Positions 7,971 through 17,406 of a stretch of 64,000 nt of DNA are shown one piece after another. The stretch's first letter is position 1. The number at the start of each line of letters is the position of its first letter. This DNA is from Neptunitalea chrysea (GTDB lineage Bacteria > Bacteroidota > Bacteroidia > Flavobacteriales > Flavobacteriaceae). The stretch spans positions 62,001-126,000 of the forward strand of contig NZ_BRVP01000007.1 in assembly GCF_027924145.1 (NCBI RefSeq), in the 5' to 3' direction. Both the position numbers and the translations under genes were made by a program. The notes under the pieces are model-generated. The model saw only the letters and a list, made by a program, of their open reading frames with translations. It had not been told where the DNA came from and ran no database searches.

Positions 7971-8924
7971 ATGTCTGACGTAACTGCTATTGAACAGCTA
8001 GTACAAAAACACAAACTATTAAAGGAAGAAATTGCGAAAGTAATTATAGGTCAGGAAGAGGTGGTAGATCAAGTTTTGATTGCTATTTTTTCGGGAGGTC
8101 ACTCACTACTTGTTGGGGTGCCTGGTTTGGCAAAAACTTTAATGGTAAATACAATAGCAAAGGCTTTAGGCTTAAATTTTAAACGTATTCAGTTTACTCC
8201 CGATTTAATGCCAAGTGACATTGTTGGGAGTGAAATTTTAGATGAAAGCAGAAACTTTAAATTTTTAAAAGGACCTGTTTTCTCTAATATAGTTTTAGCA
8301 GATGAGATTAACCGTACACCGCCAAAAACACAATCTGCTCTTTTAGAAGCAATGCAGGAAAAGGCTGTTACCGTTGCTGGTACGCAATATCAGTTATCGT
8401 TGCCTTATTTTGTTTTAGCTACACAAAACCCTATTGAACAGGAAGGTACATATCCGTTACCAGAAGCTCAGTTAGACCGTTTTATGTTTTCTATAGAGTT
8501 AAAATATCCTTCGTTTGCAGAAGAAGTTAATGTAGTAAAAGCTACCACAGCAGATAAAAGTGTGTCAATTACGCCATTATTTACGGCTCAGGAAATTATA
8601 GATTATCAGCATTTAATAAGAAGAATGCCTGTGGCAGATAATGTTATTGAATATGCTGTTACAGTAGTTAGCAAAACGAGGCCTAATACAGATGCTACAG
8701 CAGATGTGGTTAGTAAATATGTAGATTGGGGGGCAGGTCCTAGAGCTTCACAAAACCTGATTTTAGCGGCAAAAGCACATGCTGCTGTTAATGGTAAATT
8801 TTCTCCTGATATTGAGGATGTAAAAGCTGTAGCTTTAGGAATACTTAGACACAGAGTACTTAAAAATTATAAAGCAGAGGCTGAAGGAATTTCAGAAGAA
8901 TATATCATTAATTCGATTCTATAG
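7971..8924 (+). CDS. moxR: MoxR-family AAA+ ATPase
   Basis: The 317-residue AAA_3 ATPase has Walker A GVPGLAKT (49-56), Walker B with D111-E112 (IVLADEIN), sensor-1 LATQNP and a C-terminal lid domain. MoxR ATPases act as chaperones that activate metalloenzymes or surface-protein complexes, usually beside DUF58 and von Willebrand factor A-domain genes. None follows here: the next 358 bases contain no gene. It is tightly placed behind the SurA-like gene, so a shared role in envelope-protein maturation is a reasonable inference, but its client is unknown. Confidence 0.92.
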   Translation: MSDVTAIEQLVQKHKLLKEEIAKVIIGQEEVVDQVLIAIFSGGHSLLVGVPGLAKTLMVNTIAKALGLNFKRIQFTPDLMPSDIVGSEILDESRNFKFLKGPVFSNIVLADEINRTPPKTQSALLEAMQEKAVTVAGTQYQLSLPYFVLATQNPIEQEGTYPLPEAQLDRFMFSIELKYPSFAEEVNVVKATTADKSVSITPLFTAQEIIDYQHLIRRMPVADNVIEYAVTVVSKTRPNTDATADVVSKYVDWGAGPRASQNLILAAKAHAAVNGKFSPDIEDVKAVALGILRHRVLKNYKAEAEGISEEYIINSIL

Positions 8925-9282
8925 TTTTCGTATAGAATTATTCTTCCTGTTTAAAGAAATTTAAAGCTTATGCCTTTATAGATTTAAGTGATATAGCTAT
9001 TGGGTAAGCAATGTTTTACTTTATTTAATGTTGCTCAATCGTAGTAGTAGCTATATCAGTGCTTTATGGTTTAGTAAAGTACTGTATGGTTAGCTATAGT
9101 TTTTTAGCGAAAAATATAGCTTAACTTTGTTGACTCTTCATTAGAATGTTTGTTATTTTGTAAAAAAAATGATTTTTGTTACTAATTTTAAAATAGCCAT
9201 TAAAATTTGTAATATTGCTTTGTTAATTGAGAAAATATTTGAACATAATTCAATTAACGTCTTTTTATTTTAAACGACTTTT
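8925..9282. other. Gene-free interval with two long imperfect hairpins
   Basis: No coding region was found here. Two inverted repeats stand out. At 8989-9058 the outer arms TGATATAGCTA / TAGCTATATCA (11 bp, perfect) enclose an inner 9-bp stem, AGCAATGTT / AATGTTGCT, with two wobble pairs. At 9089-9125 arms of about 15 bp flank the loop AGCG (GTTAGCTATA against TATAGCTTAAC, plus a T-run/A-run). Neither is a standard terminator for moxR, because no T tract follows the first. They could be part of the acnB leader, a small RNA or a miniature repeat. Confidence 0.5.
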
Positions 9283-12087
9283 ATGCAGACTTACCAAGAC
9301 TATTTAAAGGAAATAGAGGAACGTAAAGCCCAAGGGCTTAGTCCTAAACCAATTGATGAAGCTGAATTGTTAAGCGAGATCATTGATCAGATTAAAGATG
9401 CTGAGAATCAATATCGTGAAGATTCTCTTAAGTTCTTTATTTATAATGCGTTGCCGGGTACTACTAGTGCTGCTTCGGTGAAGGCTAAATTTTTAAAAGA
9501 AATTATTTTAGGGGAATCTGTTGTGGCGGAAATTTCAATGGATTTTGCTTTTGAGCAACTGTCTCATATGAAAGGTGGATCGTCTATTGAGGTATTACTT
9601 GATCTTGCTTTAGGGGAGGATAGTACGATTGCTAATATGGCAGCAAAAGTTTTAAAAACTCAGGTTTTCTTATATGAGGCGGATGCTGAGCGTTTAGAAA
9701 ATGCATACAAAAATGGTAATGCTATAGCAAAAGAGCTACTTGAAAGTTATGCAAAGGCTGAGTTTTTTACTGAATTGCCAGAGGTTGAAGAAGAAATTAA
9801 AGTAGTTACGTTTATAGCGGGGGTTGGTGATATTTCTACTGACCTATTATCTCCTGGTAGTGATGCGCATTCAAGATCGGATAGAGAATTACACGGACAA
9901 TGTATTTTTGAGCATAAGAAAGAGCAGCAAAATGCATTATTAGAATTGCAGAAACAGCATCCGGATAAAAGAGTTATGCTAATTGCAGAAAAAGGAACTA
10001 TGGGAGTAGGTTCTTCTAGAATGTCTGGGGTAAACAATGTGGCCTTATGGACAGGGGTTCAGGCTAGTGAATATGTTCCTTTTATTAACATAGCTCCTAT
10101 TATTGCAGGAACTAATGGGATTTCTCCGATTTTCTTAACAACCGTTGGAGTAACTGGCGGTATTGGTATCGACTTAAAGAACTGGGTTAAGAAAAAAGAT
10201 GCAGATGGAAACGTAGTGTTAGATGAGGAAGGAGAACCAATTTTAGAGCAAACTTATTCAGTAGAAACAGGTACAGTTCTTACTATTAATACAAAAGAGA
10301 AAAAATTATATAACGGAGATCAGGAATTAATTGATATTTCTGCTTCATTAACTCCTCAAAAAGTAGAGTTTATTAAAGCAGGAGGTTCGTATGCTGTAGT
10401 GTTTGGTAAGAAATTGCAAACGTTGGCGGCTAAGGTACTTGGTATAGAGGCACCTGAAGTATACGCTAGTTCTAAAGAGATTTCTCATGAAGGACAAGGA
10501 TTAACTGCTGTAGAAAAGATATTTAATAAAAATGCGGTAGGTACTACACCGGGTAAAGTTTTACATGCAGGTTCAGATGTACGTGTTGAAGTAAATATTG
10601 TAGGTTCTCAGGATACTACAGGATTAATGACTTCACAAGAGTTAGAGATGATGGCTGCAACGGTGATATCTCCTATTGTTGATGGAGCGTATCAGTCAGG
10701 GTGTCACACGGCTTCTGTATGGGATCTGAAGGCTCAGAGAAATATTCCTAGGTTAATGAGGTTTATGAATGATTTTGGTTTAATTACAGCGCGTGATCCA
10801 AAGGGACAATATCATGCAATGACCGATGTTATTCATAAAGTTTTAAACGATATTACAGTAGATGATTGGGCCATTATTATTGGTGGTGATTCACATACAA
10901 GAATGTCTAAAGGGGTTGCCTTTGGAGCAGATTCAGGTACGGTAGCACTTGCTTTGGCTACAGGAGAAGCTACTATGCCTATTCCAGAGTCTGTAAAAGT
11001 TACCTTTAGAGGGGAAATGAAAGACCACATGGACTTTAGAGATGTGGTGCATGCTACTCAATCTCAAATGCTTCAGGAATTTGGAGGAGAAAATGTTTTC
11101 CAAGGTAGAGTGATAGAAGTACATATTGGTACACTTCCTTCTGATCAGGCATTTACGTTTACCGATTGGACTGCAGAGATGAAGGCTAAGGCATCTATTT
11201 GTATTTCTCAGGATGATACACTTATCGAATCTTTAGAAATTGCTAAGAGCAGAATAGAGATTATGATCAAGAAGGGGATGGATAATGAGAAGCAAGTGCT
11301 TCAAGGTTTAATTGATAAAGCAGATAAGAGAATTGCTGAGATTAAATCTGGAGAAAAACCAGCTTTAACGCCTGATGATAATGCAAAGTACTATGCTGAG
11401 TTTGTGGTAGACTTAGATATCATTGATGAGCCAATGATTGCAGATCCAGATGTACATAATGATGATGTGTCTAAACGATATACGCACGATACGATTAGAG
11501 ATTTATCGTACTATAAGGGAGATAAACATGTTGATTTAGGATTTGTTGGGTCGTGTATGGTTCATAAGGGAGATTTAAAAATTGTTTCTCAAATGTTGAG
11601 AAATTTAGAAGATCTTTATGGTAAGGTAGAATTTAATGCGCCGCTTGTTGTGGCAGCGCCTACATATAATATTATTGACGAATTAAAAGAAGAAGGAGAC
11701 TGGGATGTGTTGCAAAAGTACTCAGGGTTTGAGTTTGATGATGCAGCTCCTAAGAATGCGGCTCGTACTGAATATGAAAATATGATGTATTTAGAGCGTC
11801 CTGGATGTAATTTATGTATGGGTAACCAGGAGAAAGCAGCTAAAGGAGATACGGTTATGGCTACCTCTACTCGTTTATTCCAAGGACGTGTAGTTGCCGA
11901 TTCTGATCGTAAAAAAGGAGAATCTTTGTTGGCATCAACACCAGTAGTGGTTCTTTCTGCAATACTAGGTAGAGTACCAACAGCCGATGAATATAAGGCA
12001 GCTGTAAAAGGTATTAAGCTTACTAAATTTGCTCCACCATTAAAACAGTTAACTTCTCAGGGGCCTGCTCACAGAATTACATTTTAA
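9283..12087 (+). CDS. acnB: Bifunctional aconitate hydratase 2 / 2-methylisocitrate dehydratase
   Basis: A 934-residue cytosolic [4Fe-4S] enzyme that interconverts citrate and isocitrate in the TCA cycle; family members also dehydrate 2-methylisocitrate. The AcnB layout is present: an N-terminal helical HEAT-like domain (about 1-165), then the swivelling domain, then the catalytic domains. Cluster ligands are visible in GSCMVHKGD and in CNLCMGNQ near the C-terminus. SGCHTASVWDLKAQRN and GGDSHTRM are further family signatures. The length is slightly above the usual 860-930. A strong terminator follows. A second, unrelated-architecture aconitase lies immediately downstream but has its own leader. 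Confidence 0.97.
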   Translation: MQTYQDYLKEIEERKAQGLSPKPIDEAELLSEIIDQIKDAENQYREDSLKFFIYNALPGTTSAASVKAKFLKEIILGESVVAEISMDFAFEQLSHMKGGSSIEVLLDLALGEDSTIANMAAKVLKTQVFLYEADAERLENAYKNGNAIAKELLESYAKAEFFTELPEVEEEIKVVTFIAGVGDISTDLLSPGSDAHSRSDRELHGQCIFEHKKEQQNALLELQKQHPDKRVMLIAEKGTMGVGSSRMSGVNNVALWTGVQASEYVPFINIAPIIAGTNGISPIFLTTVGVTGGIGIDLKNWVKKKDADGNVVLDEEGEPILEQTYSVETGTVLTINTKEKKLYNGDQELIDISASLTPQKVEFIKAGGSYAVVFGKKLQTLAAKVLGIEAPEVYASSKEISHEGQGLTAVEKIFNKNAVGTTPGKVLHAGSDVRVEVNIVGSQDTTGLMTSQELEMMAATVISPIVDGAYQSGCHTASVWDLKAQRNIPRLMRFMNDFGLITARDPKGQYHAMTDVIHKVLNDITVDDWAIIIGGDSHTRMSKGVAFGADSGTVALALATGEATMPIPESVKVTFRGEMKDHMDFRDVVHATQSQMLQEFGGENVFQGRVIEVHIGTLPSDQAFTFTDWTAEMKAKASICISQDDTLIESLEIAKSRIEIMIKKGMDNEKQVLQGLIDKADKRIAEIKSGEKPALTPDDNAKYYAEFVVDLDIIDEPMIADPDVHNDDVSKRYTHDTIRDLSYYKGDKHVDLGFVGSCMVHKGDLKIVSQMLRNLEDLYGKVEFNAPLVVAAPTYNIIDELKEEGDWDVLQKYSGFEFDDAAPKNAARTEYENMMYLERPGCNLCMGNQEKAAKGDTVMATSTRLFQGRVVADSDRKKGESLLASTPVVVLSAILGRVPTADEYKAAVKGIKLTKFAPPLKQLTSQGPAHRITF

Positions 12088-12116
12088 TAAATAGCGAAGG
12101 TTCATAAGAAATAAGA

Positions 12117-12153
12117 GCGAGTTGGTTTACTATAAACTAACTCGCTTTTTTTT
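12117..12153 (+). terminator. Rho-independent terminator after acnB
   Basis: A 13-bp stem (12117-12129 with 12133-12145, one G-T pair) has a three-base loop and is followed by eight T residues. Confidence 0.9.
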
Positions 12154-12345
12154 GTGTTAAAAACAGCTATAAAAAGCTGTTAATTATTTGCTATTAAACA
12201 TAGGGGAACCCCTTATTTAATTTGTTTTTTTCTTTTGATAATCACTTAATTAAACTGAATCTAAATTAAGATAACATATAATAATTTAGCGAGTTGTGTC
12301 CGTTTTTTTTAATAATTTAGAGTCTAAGTTAAAAAGAAAAAATGT

Positions 12346-14607
12346 ATGGCATTTGATATTGAAATGATAAAGGCCACCTATGCTCGTATGAAAGACCGTA
12401 TTGATGCGGCACGAGAGATTGTTGGTCGACCTTTAACGCATGCTGAAAAAATTCTGTATAATCACTTATGGGATGGTGTAGCCACTGAGGCTTACGAAAG
12501 AGGGAAATCATATGTAGATTTTGCTCCAGATCGTATAGCATGTCAGGATGCTACAGCACAAATGGCATTATTGCAGTTTATGCAAGCGGGTAAAAATAAA
12601 GTGGCTGTTCCTACAACAGTACACTGCGATCACCTAATTCAGGCTAAAATTGGAGCTGACAAAGATTTACAGGAAGCTCTTAACCAAAGTTCTGAAGTAT
12701 TCAAATTTTTAGAATCTGTTTCTAATAAATATGGGATTGGTTTCTGGAAACCAGGAGCTGGGATTATTCACCAAGTAGTATTAGAAAATTATGCATTCCC
12801 TGGAGGGATGATGATTGGTACCGATTCTCACACAGTGAATGCTGGTGGTTTAGGTATGGTTGCTATTGGTGTTGGTGGTGCCGATGCCGTTGACGTAATG
12901 GCAGGAACGGCTTGGGAATTAAAATTCCCTAAATTGATTGGGGTTAAACTAACTGGAAAATTATCTGGTTGGACTGCTCCTAAAGATGTTATTCTTAAAG
13001 TAGCCGATATATTAACTGTAAAAGGTGGTACTGGTGCTATTGTTGAATACTTTGGCGAAGGTGCAACTTCTATGTCTTGTACTGGTAAAGGTACTATTTG
13101 TAACATGGGTGCAGAAATAGGGGCTACTACTTCTACATTTGGTTATGACGAGTCTATGGAGCGTTATTTAAGAGCTACTGATAGAGATGATATAGCCGAT
13201 GAGGCTAAAAAGTATAAAGAGTATTTAACTGCTGATGCAGAAGTATATGCTGATCCGGAAAAATACTTTGATGAGTTAATTGAAATTAATTTGGACGAAT
13301 TATTACCTCACTTAAATGGTCCGTTTACGCCAGATTTAGGTACGCCTGTTGGAGAAATGACTGAGAAGGCTACTAAAAATGGTTGGCCTTTAGAAGTAGA
13401 ATGGGGATTAATAGGTTCTTGTACCAATTCTTCTTATGAAGATTTATCAAGAGCTGCATCTGTTGCCAAACAAGCTTTAGATAAAGGATTGGTTACAAAA
13501 GCTGAATTTGGTATTAATCCGGGGTCTGAGCAAGTACGTTATACCGCTGATCGTGACGGATTATTGCAAATTTTTGAAGATTTAGACGCTACGATTTTTA
13601 CTAATGCTTGTGGACCGTGTATTGGTCAGTGGGATAGAAAGGGAGCCGATGAGCAGAAAAAGAACACTATTGTGCACTCGTTCAATAGAAACTTTGCTAA
13701 ACGTGCAGATGGTAACCCTAATACACATGCATTTGTTGCATCTCCTGAATTAGTTGCTGCTATTGCAATTTCAGGAAAATTAGATTTTAATCCGCTTACA
13801 GATACAATAATCAATAAAGATGGGGAAGAGGTAAAATTAGATGAACCAACTGGTTTTGAATTACCGCCAAAAGGATTTGATGTTGAGGATCCTGGTTATC
13901 AAGCGCCTGTGGAAGATGGTAATGGAATAGAAGTGGTTGTAAAATCAGATTCTAATCGTTTACAATTATTAACTCCATTTACTCCACTTGGAGATACTAT
14001 TACAGGGGCTAAATTATTAATTAAAGCATTTGGTAAATGTACTACAGACCACATTTCTATGGCGGGTCCTTGGTTACGTTTCCGTGGTCATCTCGATAAC
14101 ATTTCTGATAACTGTTTAATTGGTGCGGTTAATGCATATAACCAAGAAACAAATAAAGTTAAATCTCAGCTTACAGGTGCGTATGATGCAGTGCCAGCTA
14201 CTCAAAGAGCCTATAAAGAAGCTGGAGTCAAAACGATTGTAGTAGGAGATCATAACTATGGAGAAGGATCTTCTAGAGAACATGCTGCAATGGAACCTCG
14301 TCATTTAGGAGTTGCTGCTGTATTAGTAAAATCTTTTGCTCGTATTCATGAAACAAACCTTAAAAAACAAGGTATGTTAGCGTTAACTTTTGCGAACGAA
14401 AGCGATTATGATTTAATTCAGGAAGATGATACTTTCAACTTCTTAGATCTTAATGAGTTTGCACCAGAGAAACCTTTAACTATTGAGGTTGTTCATGCAG
14501 ATGGATCTAAAGATGTTATTAAAGCAAATCATACATATAATGAAAATCAGATTAAGTGGTATGAAGCAGGTTCTGCCCTTAACTTAATTGCTGCTGAAAA
14601 TGCATGA
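12346..14607 (+). CDS. Aconitate hydratase, mitochondrial/AcnA-type architecture
   Basis: A 753-residue aconitase of the type found in mitochondria. It has an N-terminal catalytic region with [13 protein letters not shown] and [13 protein letters not shown], cluster cysteines in [11 protein letters not shown] and [11 protein letters not shown], and the C-terminal swivel domain with [19 protein letters not shown], which carries the substrate-binding serine loop. It catalyses citrate to isocitrate via cis-aconitate. A terminator separates it from acnB, so the two enzymes can be expressed independently. In bacteria with both types, one is usually the housekeeping form and the other the stress- or iron-responsive form; the sequence does not show which is which here. 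Confidence 0.95.
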   Translation: MAFDIEMIKATYARMKDRIDAAREIVGRPLTHAEKILYNHLWDGVATEAYERGKSYVDFAPDRIACQDATAQMALLQFMQAGKNKVAVPTTVHCDHLIQAKIGADKDLQEALNQSSEVFKFLESVSNKYGIGFWKPGAGIIHQVVLENYAFPGGMMIGTDSHTVNAGGLGMVAIGVGGADAVDVMAGTAWELKFPKLIGVKLTGKLSGWTAPKDVILKVADILTVKGGTGAIVEYFGEGATSMSCTGKGTICNMGAEIGATTSTFGYDESMERYLRATDRDDIADEAKKYKEYLTADAEVYADPEKYFDELIEINLDELLPHLNGPFTPDLGTPVGEMTEKATKNGWPLEVEWGLIGSCTNSSYEDLSRAASVAKQALDKGLVTKAEFGINPGSEQVRYTADRDGLLQIFEDLDATIFTNACGPCIGQWDRKGADEQKKNTIVHSFNRNFAKRADGNPNTHAFVASPELVAAIAISGKLDFNPLTDTIINKDGEEVKLDEPTGFELPPKGFDVEDPGYQAPVEDGNGIEVVVKSDSNRLQLLTPFTPLGDTITGAKLLIKAFGKCTTDHISMAGPWLRFRGHLDNISDNCLIGAVNAYNQETNKVKSQLTGAYDAVPATQRAYKEAGVKTIVVGDHNYGEGSSREHAAMEPRHLGVAAVLVKSFARIHETNLKKQGMLALTFANESDYDLIQEDDTFNFLDLNEFAPEKPLTIEVVHADGSKDVIKANHTYNENQIKWYEAGSALNLIAAENA

Positions 14608-14634
14608 TTTTCATTTGTGAAATATTTTATAGAA

Positions 14635-14665
14635 AACTCCCGATTTTGTCGGGAGTTTTTTATTT
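14635..14665 (+). terminator. Terminator after the second aconitase gene
   Basis: A 9-bp stem, AACTCCCGA / TCGGGAGTT, has a five-base loop and a T-rich tail. Confidence 0.85.
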
Positions 14666-14733
14666 AGTTAGTATTTTTACCTAATCGAAGAAGCGTAGCG
14701 TACTTCATTATATTATTCAAACTTTAACCAAAA

Positions 14734-15282
14734 ATGAAAAAAAAGACTTTTTTCAATTTAGTACTTATCTTATTTATACTTTCTTTTTTTGTAACTCCTT
14801 TAGGTAGAGAATCTAAAATATTTTTAATTAGAACGTTTGCAACTTCCCCCGATATTATGAATCCGTCAACTCAAAATATTGATTTTGATTGGAAGTTAAA
14901 GGAAAAGGATAATACACAATTTAATTTTAAGAAGTCCAAAGGAAAGGTAGTCTTTGTTAATTTTTGGTCTTCTTGGAGGCTTACTAGTGTGGCAGAATTA
15001 AAAAGTGTACAGGCACTATATGATGATTATAAAGATAAAGTAGATTTCTATATTATAACAAATGAGCTACCAGAACCGGTTGATTCACTAAAACAGGCGA
15101 GAGGTTATACCTTTAAAGAAACTTATTTAATTATAGGTGAAAAAATGCCTTTTGATTCTGAAAAGATACCTTCAGGGTATATTATAGATAAGAATGGTAA
15201 CCTAGCGGCTTCTTCACAAAAAGGAACTGATTGGAATAGCAAAAAAGTCAGAACATTACTCGATAAGTTATTAGCTGAATAG
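14734..15282 (+). CDS. Cysteine-less TlpA/thioredoxin-fold paralogue, membrane anchored
   Basis: The 182-residue protein has one N-terminal membrane anchor (residues about 5-22) followed by TPLGRESK and a thioredoxin-like domain (KGKVVFVNFWSSW). It contains no cysteine at all. The usual WCPPC is replaced by W-R-L-T-S, with Arg82 and Ser85 in the cysteine positions. The next gene, one base downstream, is a close homologue with an intact CxxC and the same TPLG anchor pattern, so this looks like a tandem duplicate that has lost redox chemistry. It may be a chaperone-like or dominant partner protein, or an early pseudogene that kept its frame. Confidence 0.85.
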   Translation: MKKKTFFNLVLILFILSFFVTPLGRESKIFLIRTFATSPDIMNPSTQNIDFDWKLKEKDNTQFNFKKSKGKVVFVNFWSSWRLTSVAELKSVQALYDDYKDKVDFYIITNELPEPVDSLKQARGYTFKETYLIIGEKMPFDSEKIPSGYIIDKNGNLAASSQKGTDWNSKKVRTLLDKLLAE

Positions 15283-15283
15283 G

Positions 15284-15853
15284 TTGAAGAGATTAACAAA
15301 AAAGCAAATTAGTAATCTTGCTTTTCTAGCGGTTTTAGTACTTATTGTATTTACGCCTCTAGGGAAACAGGTAAAGATTTATCTAAATCGCTGGATTGCC
15401 TTTAGTCCGTCTGTTGAAAGTGTGGAAGATAGAGCCATGCTATCTGCTAAAGATTACCAGTGGAAGCTACAAGATGAAAATGGAAATGTAGTTGATTTTA
15501 GTAGTTTTAAAGGTAAAGTTGTACTTATAAATTTTTGGGCTACATGGTGTCCTCCGTGTATTGCAGAAATGCCTGAATTACAAGAATTGTACAATAGCTA
15601 TAAGGGAAATGTAGTTTTTCTATTTGTGTCTCAAGAAGAGATAAGTACAATAGTGTCGTTTAAGGGTAAGTACGAGTATGATTTTCCGGTTTATCAGTAT
15701 CTTACTTCTTTGCCAGAAACACTTGACCATGGAAGTATTCCTACTACTTTCTTAATTAATAAAAACGGATATGTAGTGATTGAAAAAACAGGGGCAGCTG
15801 CTTGGAATTCAGATAGTGTTCATGAAACTATAGATACTTTACTCAATAATTGA
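15284..15853 (+). CDS. TlpA-family thiol-disulfide oxidoreductase, membrane anchored
   Basis: A 189-residue periplasmic-facing thioredoxin-fold protein. An N-terminal anchor (about 10-24) is followed by TPLGKQVK, and the redox-active WATWCPPC motif has Cys89 and Cys92. The cis-proline loop is GSIPTTFLI. Family members reduce disulfides in the periplasm, for example during cytochrome c maturation. It starts with TTG one base after the stop of the cysteine-less paralogue, so both come from one transcript. No client gene is adjacent; the oxidase and cytochrome c genes are 27 kb away. Confidence 0.9.
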   Translation: MKRLTKKQISNLAFLAVLVLIVFTPLGKQVKIYLNRWIAFSPSVESVEDRAMLSAKDYQWKLQDENGNVVDFSSFKGKVVLINFWATWCPPCIAEMPELQELYNSYKGNVVFLFVSQEEISTIVSFKGKYEYDFPVYQYLTSLPETLDHGSIPTTFLINKNGYVVIEKTGAAAWNSDSVHETIDTLLNN

Positions 15854-15937
15854 TATTAAATGCTACGAGACTTGTTTCAAAATAGAAATGCAATGCTTAC
15901 TAAATGCTTTGTAGACTTTCCATAAAGTAGTTTACTC
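15854..15937 (-). repeat. Dispersed hairpin repeat, copy C
   Basis: Read on the minus strand, this copy opens with GAGTAAACTACTTT and continues AAGCATTTAGTAAGCATT, CATTTCTATT, ACAAGTCTC and GCATTTAAT. It matches the copy at 42616-42715 over nearly its full length. It supplies the TAA stop of the esterase gene (15932-15934) and fills the gap between two convergent genes. Confidence 0.75.
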
Positions 15938-16813
15938 AAAATTATTGGTAATAAATAGCAATGCGTCTTTTAACCCTGTTCTCCAATAATCCCATGTATG
16001 ACCGCCATTTCTAACTCGATATTCATGTGGTATTTTTAAATCTTTCATAACCATATGAAGTGTAGCGTTTCCTTTATATAAATAATCGTCGTCTCCTATA
16101 TCTATATAAAGCTTAACCGATGCCTTGTCAGATTCTTTAAGGTGCTGTGCTAAATATATTGGACTATTGTAATTAGAAAACGAGTTGATCCGATCTTCAG
16201 GTGTTTTAGGAGATCCGTAAGCAGTTTTATAGCGTATAGCGAATTGTTTATTGCTAAGTGCCATCATTTCTTCATCTGTACGTATAGCAGGACTTAGAGC
16301 ACTTCCTGCAATAAATAATTCCGGATGATGAAAACTGTAATTTAACGTACCAAAACCTCCCATAGAAAGTCCGGCAACACCACGTTTTGTTTTAGCTCCG
16401 CCACAGTGATATTTAGCTTCTACATAAGGTAATAGTTCTTTAAAAAAGAAATCTTCGTAATTATATTGATTATTGTAGCTATTCATATAATAGGTAGCTT
16501 CTCCATCGGGTATTATTACAATGGTTTCCGGCATTTCTCCGGCAGTAATGGCTTCAGACATTACTTTGTTTAAATGTCCGTTTGTTTCCCAATCTATTGG
16601 TTTGGCACCTAACCCATGTAGTAAGTATATTACCGGATAAGTTTTGGTGGTATCAATACCGTATTTGGCAGGTAGGTAAACACAATAGTTTTTGGTTTTA
16701 TTTAGAACTGTACTTTGTATAGAATCATTAATAATGCTGCCTTGTTGCGCATTTGTATGTAGAAATCCAAGCAACAAAAATAGTGTTGCGAAAAATGAAA
16801 TTTTAGAACGCAT
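15932..16813 (-). CDS. Secreted alpha/beta-hydrolase, esterase family (esterase D/FrmB-like fold)
   Basis: The 293-residue protein has a signal peptide (MRSKISFFATLFLLLGFLH, cleavage near NAQQ). The esterase family pattern is clear: oxyanion segment YLLHGLGAKPIDW, nucleophile Ser150 in GLSMGGFG, an acid in the DIGDDDYL strand and the catalytic His in GGHTWDYW. Substrate type cannot be read from the sequence; relatives hydrolyse acetylated sugars, feruloyl esters or small acyl esters. It ends inside a dispersed repeat that supplies its stop codon. A second repeat copy separates it from crtZ, so it is probably not part of the carotenoid operon. Confidence 0.87.
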   Translation of the reverse strand: MRSKISFFATLFLLLGFLHTNAQQGSIINDSIQSTVLNKTKNYCVYLPAKYGIDTTKTYPVIYLLHGLGAKPIDWETNGHLNKVMSEAITAGEMPETIVIIPDGEATYYMNSYNNQYNYEDFFFKELLPYVEAKYHCGGAKTKRGVAGLSMGGFGTLNYSFHHPELFIAGSALSPAIRTDEEMMALSNKQFAIRYKTAYGSPKTPEDRINSFSNYNSPIYLAQHLKESDKASVKLYIDIGDDDYLYKGNATLHMVMKDLKIPHEYRVRNGGHTWDYWRTGLKDALLFITNNFE

Positions 16814-16864
16814 TGGTATATTTTCTAATACTGTAAAGATATCAAATATTATGAGATTGGCTCT

Positions 16865-16916
16865 AGTAAACTACTTCGGGGCAAGCCCGCGAAGCATTTT
16901 AATCTCAATTATTGAG
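16865..16916 (+). repeat. Dispersed hairpin repeat, copy B (internally deleted)
   Basis: AGTAAACTACTTC is followed by the perfect stem GGGC-AA-GCCC, then GAAGCATTT and the 3' module TTAATCTCAATTATT. The middle of the element, present in copies A and C, is missing. It lies between the esterase and crtZ genes and here does not terminate a reading frame. Confidence 0.72.
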
Positions 16917-16934
16917 CAACAATGTAGGAGTATG

Positions 16935-17396
16935 TTATTTATTTAATTCGTTTCGGTAGTATTTAAAGGGAACAATAAGCATTCCGAAACATTCTCCATG
17001 TTCCTTACCTATATGTTTATGATGCATTTTATGAGCTCTTCTTAAAGCTCTGGCGTACCAATTATTGGTGTTTCTGAATAGCTTAAATCGTTGATGAATA
17101 AAGATGTCGTGTACCATAAAATAGGTAGCTCCATAAGCCATAATACCAATACCAATTGGGTATCCGTACCAAAAGGTGGTGTTAACACCTGCTAGCAAAA
17201 AACTCATACTTATAACGGCATAAAAGATAAAGAACGCATCGTTTCTTTCAAACCATGAGTCATGATCTTTTAAATGATGATCTTTATGAAGTACCCATAA
17301 AAAGCCATGCATAATATATTTATGACTAAACCAAGCCATAAATTCCATAAACAAAAAAGTAGCCGTGAAAACAATTATAAAACCAAAAATATTCAT
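16935..17396 (-). CDS. crtZ: Beta-carotene hydroxylase
   Basis: A 153-residue integral membrane di-iron hydroxylase that adds 3-hydroxyl groups to the beta-ionone rings, giving zeaxanthin. The histidine clusters typical of CrtZ are present: HKYIMH, HKDHH, HDIFIHQRF and HKMHHKHIG. There are four hydrophobic segments. It lies ten bases behind crtB in a crtI-crtB-crtZ operon. A lycopene cyclase is needed to make its substrate, but none is present in the window. Confidence 0.95.
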   Translation of the reverse strand: MNIFGFIIVFTATFLFMEFMAWFSHKYIMHGFLWVLHKDHHLKDHDSWFERNDAFFIFYAVISMSFLLAGVNTTFWYGYPIGIGIMAYGATYFMVHDIFIHQRFKLFRNTNNWYARALRRAHKMHHKHIGKEHGECFGMLIVPFKYYRNELNK

Positions 17397-17406
17397 ATCA
17401 ATATTT

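Noticed and set aside
14676-14720. GAAG...CTTC hairpin after the second aconitase as a fifth copy of the dispersed repeat
   Set aside because: It shares only short words with copies A-D and lacks the AGTAAACT start and GCATTT modules.
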